From positions 18,886 through 26,225 of the forward strand of contig DFWT01000237.1 of the NCBI GenBank assembly GCA_002381045.1: DNA of 7,340 nucleotides. Direction: 5' to 3'. The notes below the pieces were generated by a model that had not been told where the DNA came from, did not search any database, and saw nothing but the letters and a program-made list of their open reading frames with translations. Within the stretch, counting starts at the first letter, position 1; every line of letters starts with the position of its first letter. This stretch comes from Rhodoferax sp. UBA4127. GTDB taxonomy: Bacteria > Pseudomonadota > Gammaproteobacteria > Burkholderiales > Burkholderiaceae_C. This document shows positions 6,118 to 7,340 of the stretch, in pieces. The position numbers were made by a program, and so were the translations under genes.

Positions 6118-7340
6118 ATGAACAGCATTACCCGCAGTCCGAGCGTTTCTGACTTTGATTTGGTCACCACCGCACCGCGCCGTGCCCGCACCGTCTTCAA
6201 ATTGTTACAGCGCCTGAAATTTGGTAGCCTGACCGTGCAATGCCCCGATGGCCGCATGCAGCGTTTTGGCGCCAACACCTTGCCGCACGCCACCTTGGTG
6301 CTGCACAACTGGCAGCCGTTTTATGCCGCCTTGAAATCGGGCGACATCGGCTTTGCAGAAAGCTTCATTGCCGGCGACTGGAGCACGCCCAACCTGACCG
6401 ATCTGCTTCGGGTGCTGGTCAAGAACCGCAAGCAAGTGGAAGACGTGATTTACGGCACCTGGGTCGGACAACTGGCCTACCGAATCAAGCACCTGCTGCA
6501 CAGAAACACCCGCAGCAACAGTCAAAAAAATATCCATGCCCATTACGACCTGGGCAACACTTTTTACCGGCTGTGGCTGGATGACACCATGAACTACTCG
6601 GCTGCCATTTTTAATGGCGACCTGACCCAACCCATGGCCCAAGCCCAGGCCACCAAAGTGCGACGGGCTTTGACTGAGGCCGGAGTCAAAGCCGGTGACC
6701 GGGTGCTGGAGATAGGTTGTGGCTGGGGCGCGCTGGCCGAGATGGGCTGCACTGAATTTGACGCATCTGTCACTGGCGTCACCCTGAGCACCGAACAACT
6801 CGCCTATGCGCGTGACCGCATGACCCGCTTGGGTGCGGCGGACCGCGCTGACCTGCGTCTGCAAGACTACCGTGACATTGATGACGCGCCGTTTGATGCG
6901 ATTTGCTCCGTTGAAATGGTCGAGGCGGTAGGCCAGGCGTACTGGCCCACTTACTTTGCAAGCCTGGCCAAACTGCTCAAGCCGGGCGGCAAAGCCTGTG
7001 TACAAAGCATCGTGATAGATGACGCGCTGTTTGATCGCTATGTGCATTCCACCGATTTCATCCAGCAGTACATCTTTCCGGGCGGTTGCCTGCCCTGTCC
7101 ACGTGAATTCCGCGCCCAAGCGGCAGCGGCCGGGTTGGAAGTGGTCAACGAGTACGCTTTTGGCCACGACTACGCCGAAACCCTGAAGCGCTGGCGCGAT
7201 GCCTTCCTGATCCAGCGCAACGCGGTGCTGGCCAACGGCTTTGATGAACGCTTTATGCGCATCTGGGAGTTTTACCTGGCCTACTGCGAAGCGGCCTTCC
7301 TGGAAGACAACATCGACGTGGTGCAGTACACGCTGCGCAA
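6118..7340 (+). CDS. cyclopropane-fatty-acyl-phospholipid synthase family SAM methyltransferase, last few codons beyond the window
   Basis: This enzyme family moves a methyl(ene) group from SAM onto double bonds of unsaturated acyl chains in membrane phospholipids. The 407 visible residues are nearly the whole protein, since the final motif WEFYLAYCEAAF (383-394) and VVQYTL already match the family's end. The SAM site is EIGCGWG (198-204). Also present are HYDLGNTFY (142-150), Glu269 in EMVEAVG, FIQQYIFPGGCLP (314-326), Tyr352 in GHDYAETL, and Cys390. Compared with E. coli Cfa, Glu239, Tyr317 and Cys354 have counterparts, but Cys139 aligns with Ala162 (NYSAAIF) and His266 with Gln296 (VQSIVI), so the bicarbonate pocket differs. 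It may therefore be a cyclopropane synthase of another subgroup or a UfaM-like enzyme making methylated unsaturated chains. The start follows AAGG at 6105-6108 and lies 11 nt after the DUF1365 stop. Confidence 0.92.
   Translation, partial: MNSITRSPSVSDFDLVTTAPRRARTVFKLLQRLKFGSLTVQCPDGRMQRFGANTLPHATLVLHNWQPFYAALKSGDIGFAESFIAGDWSTPNLTDLLRVLVKNRKQVEDVIYGTWVGQLAYRIKHLLHRNTRSNSQKNIHAHYDLGNTFYRLWLDDTMNYSAAIFNGDLTQPMAQAQATKVRRALTEAGVKAGDRVLEIGCGWGALAEMGCTEFDASVTGVTLSTEQLAYARDRMTRLGAADRADLRLQDYRDIDDAPFDAICSVEMVEAVGQAYWPTYFASLAKLLKPGGKACVQSIVIDDALFDRYVHSTDFIQQYIFPGGCLPCPREFRAQAAAAGLEVVNEYAFGHDYAETLKRWRDAFLIQRNAVLANGFDERFMRIWEFYLAYCEAAFLEDNIDVVQYTLR

Noticed and set aside
6205..7167. A 320-codon open frame on the minus strand
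   Set aside because: It lies antisense to the Cfa-family gene, which matches its family along its whole length. The antisense product resembles no family and reflects GC-rich third positions.

Overview
The window looks like a chromosomal segment of a betaproteobacterium, most likely Comamonadaceae (Rhodoferax/Polaromonas-like). The reasons are GC-rich coding DNA with strong third-position G/C preference, protein sequences of Burkholderiales type, a stand-alone RfaE2 adenylyltransferase, and short AT-richer intergenic repeats of a style I associate with that family. There are six genes: two on the minus strand on the left and four on the plus strand on the right.

Left arm (1-2582, minus strand). 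A large CheB-CheR fusion (methylesterase, then methyltransferase, then the start of a PAS-like region) begins at 1777 and runs off the left edge. Upstream of it, across a 277-nt gap, is rfaE2, which makes ADP-heptose for the LPS inner core. The gap holds a small hairpin near the cheB-cheR start and two weakly similar ~55-nt repeat units; the second runs through the last codons and stop of rfaE2.

Middle (2583-4040, plus strand). Diverging from rfaE2 is a 409-residue HD-GYP-family protein whose HD metal-binding pair and GYP motif are both degenerate, so it is probably a c-di-GMP sensor or scaffold rather than a working phosphodiesterase. A 140-nt gap with no convincing terminator and a candidate dyad element follows.

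Right arm (4041-7340, plus strand). Three tightly packed genes form an operon: an FAD-dependent amine-oxidase-like protein (COG2907), a DUF1365 protein (ATGA overlap with the first gene and a strong Shine-Dalgarno sequence), and a cyclopropane-fatty-acid-synthase-family methyltransferase 11 nt further on, cut by the right edge about where the family ends. This set is known for modifying unsaturated acyl chains of membrane phospholipids, often under light or singlet-oxygen control in other proteobacteria. The methyltransferase lacks two residues of the E. coli Cfa bicarbonate pocket, so its product may be a methylated unsaturated (furan-precursor) chain rather than a cyclopropane. That is inference.

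No tRNA, rRNA, CRISPR array, insertion sequence or phage gene was seen. The most interesting items are the lipid-modification operon and its altered methyltransferase, the degenerate HD-GYP protein, and the repeat invading the end of rfaE2.
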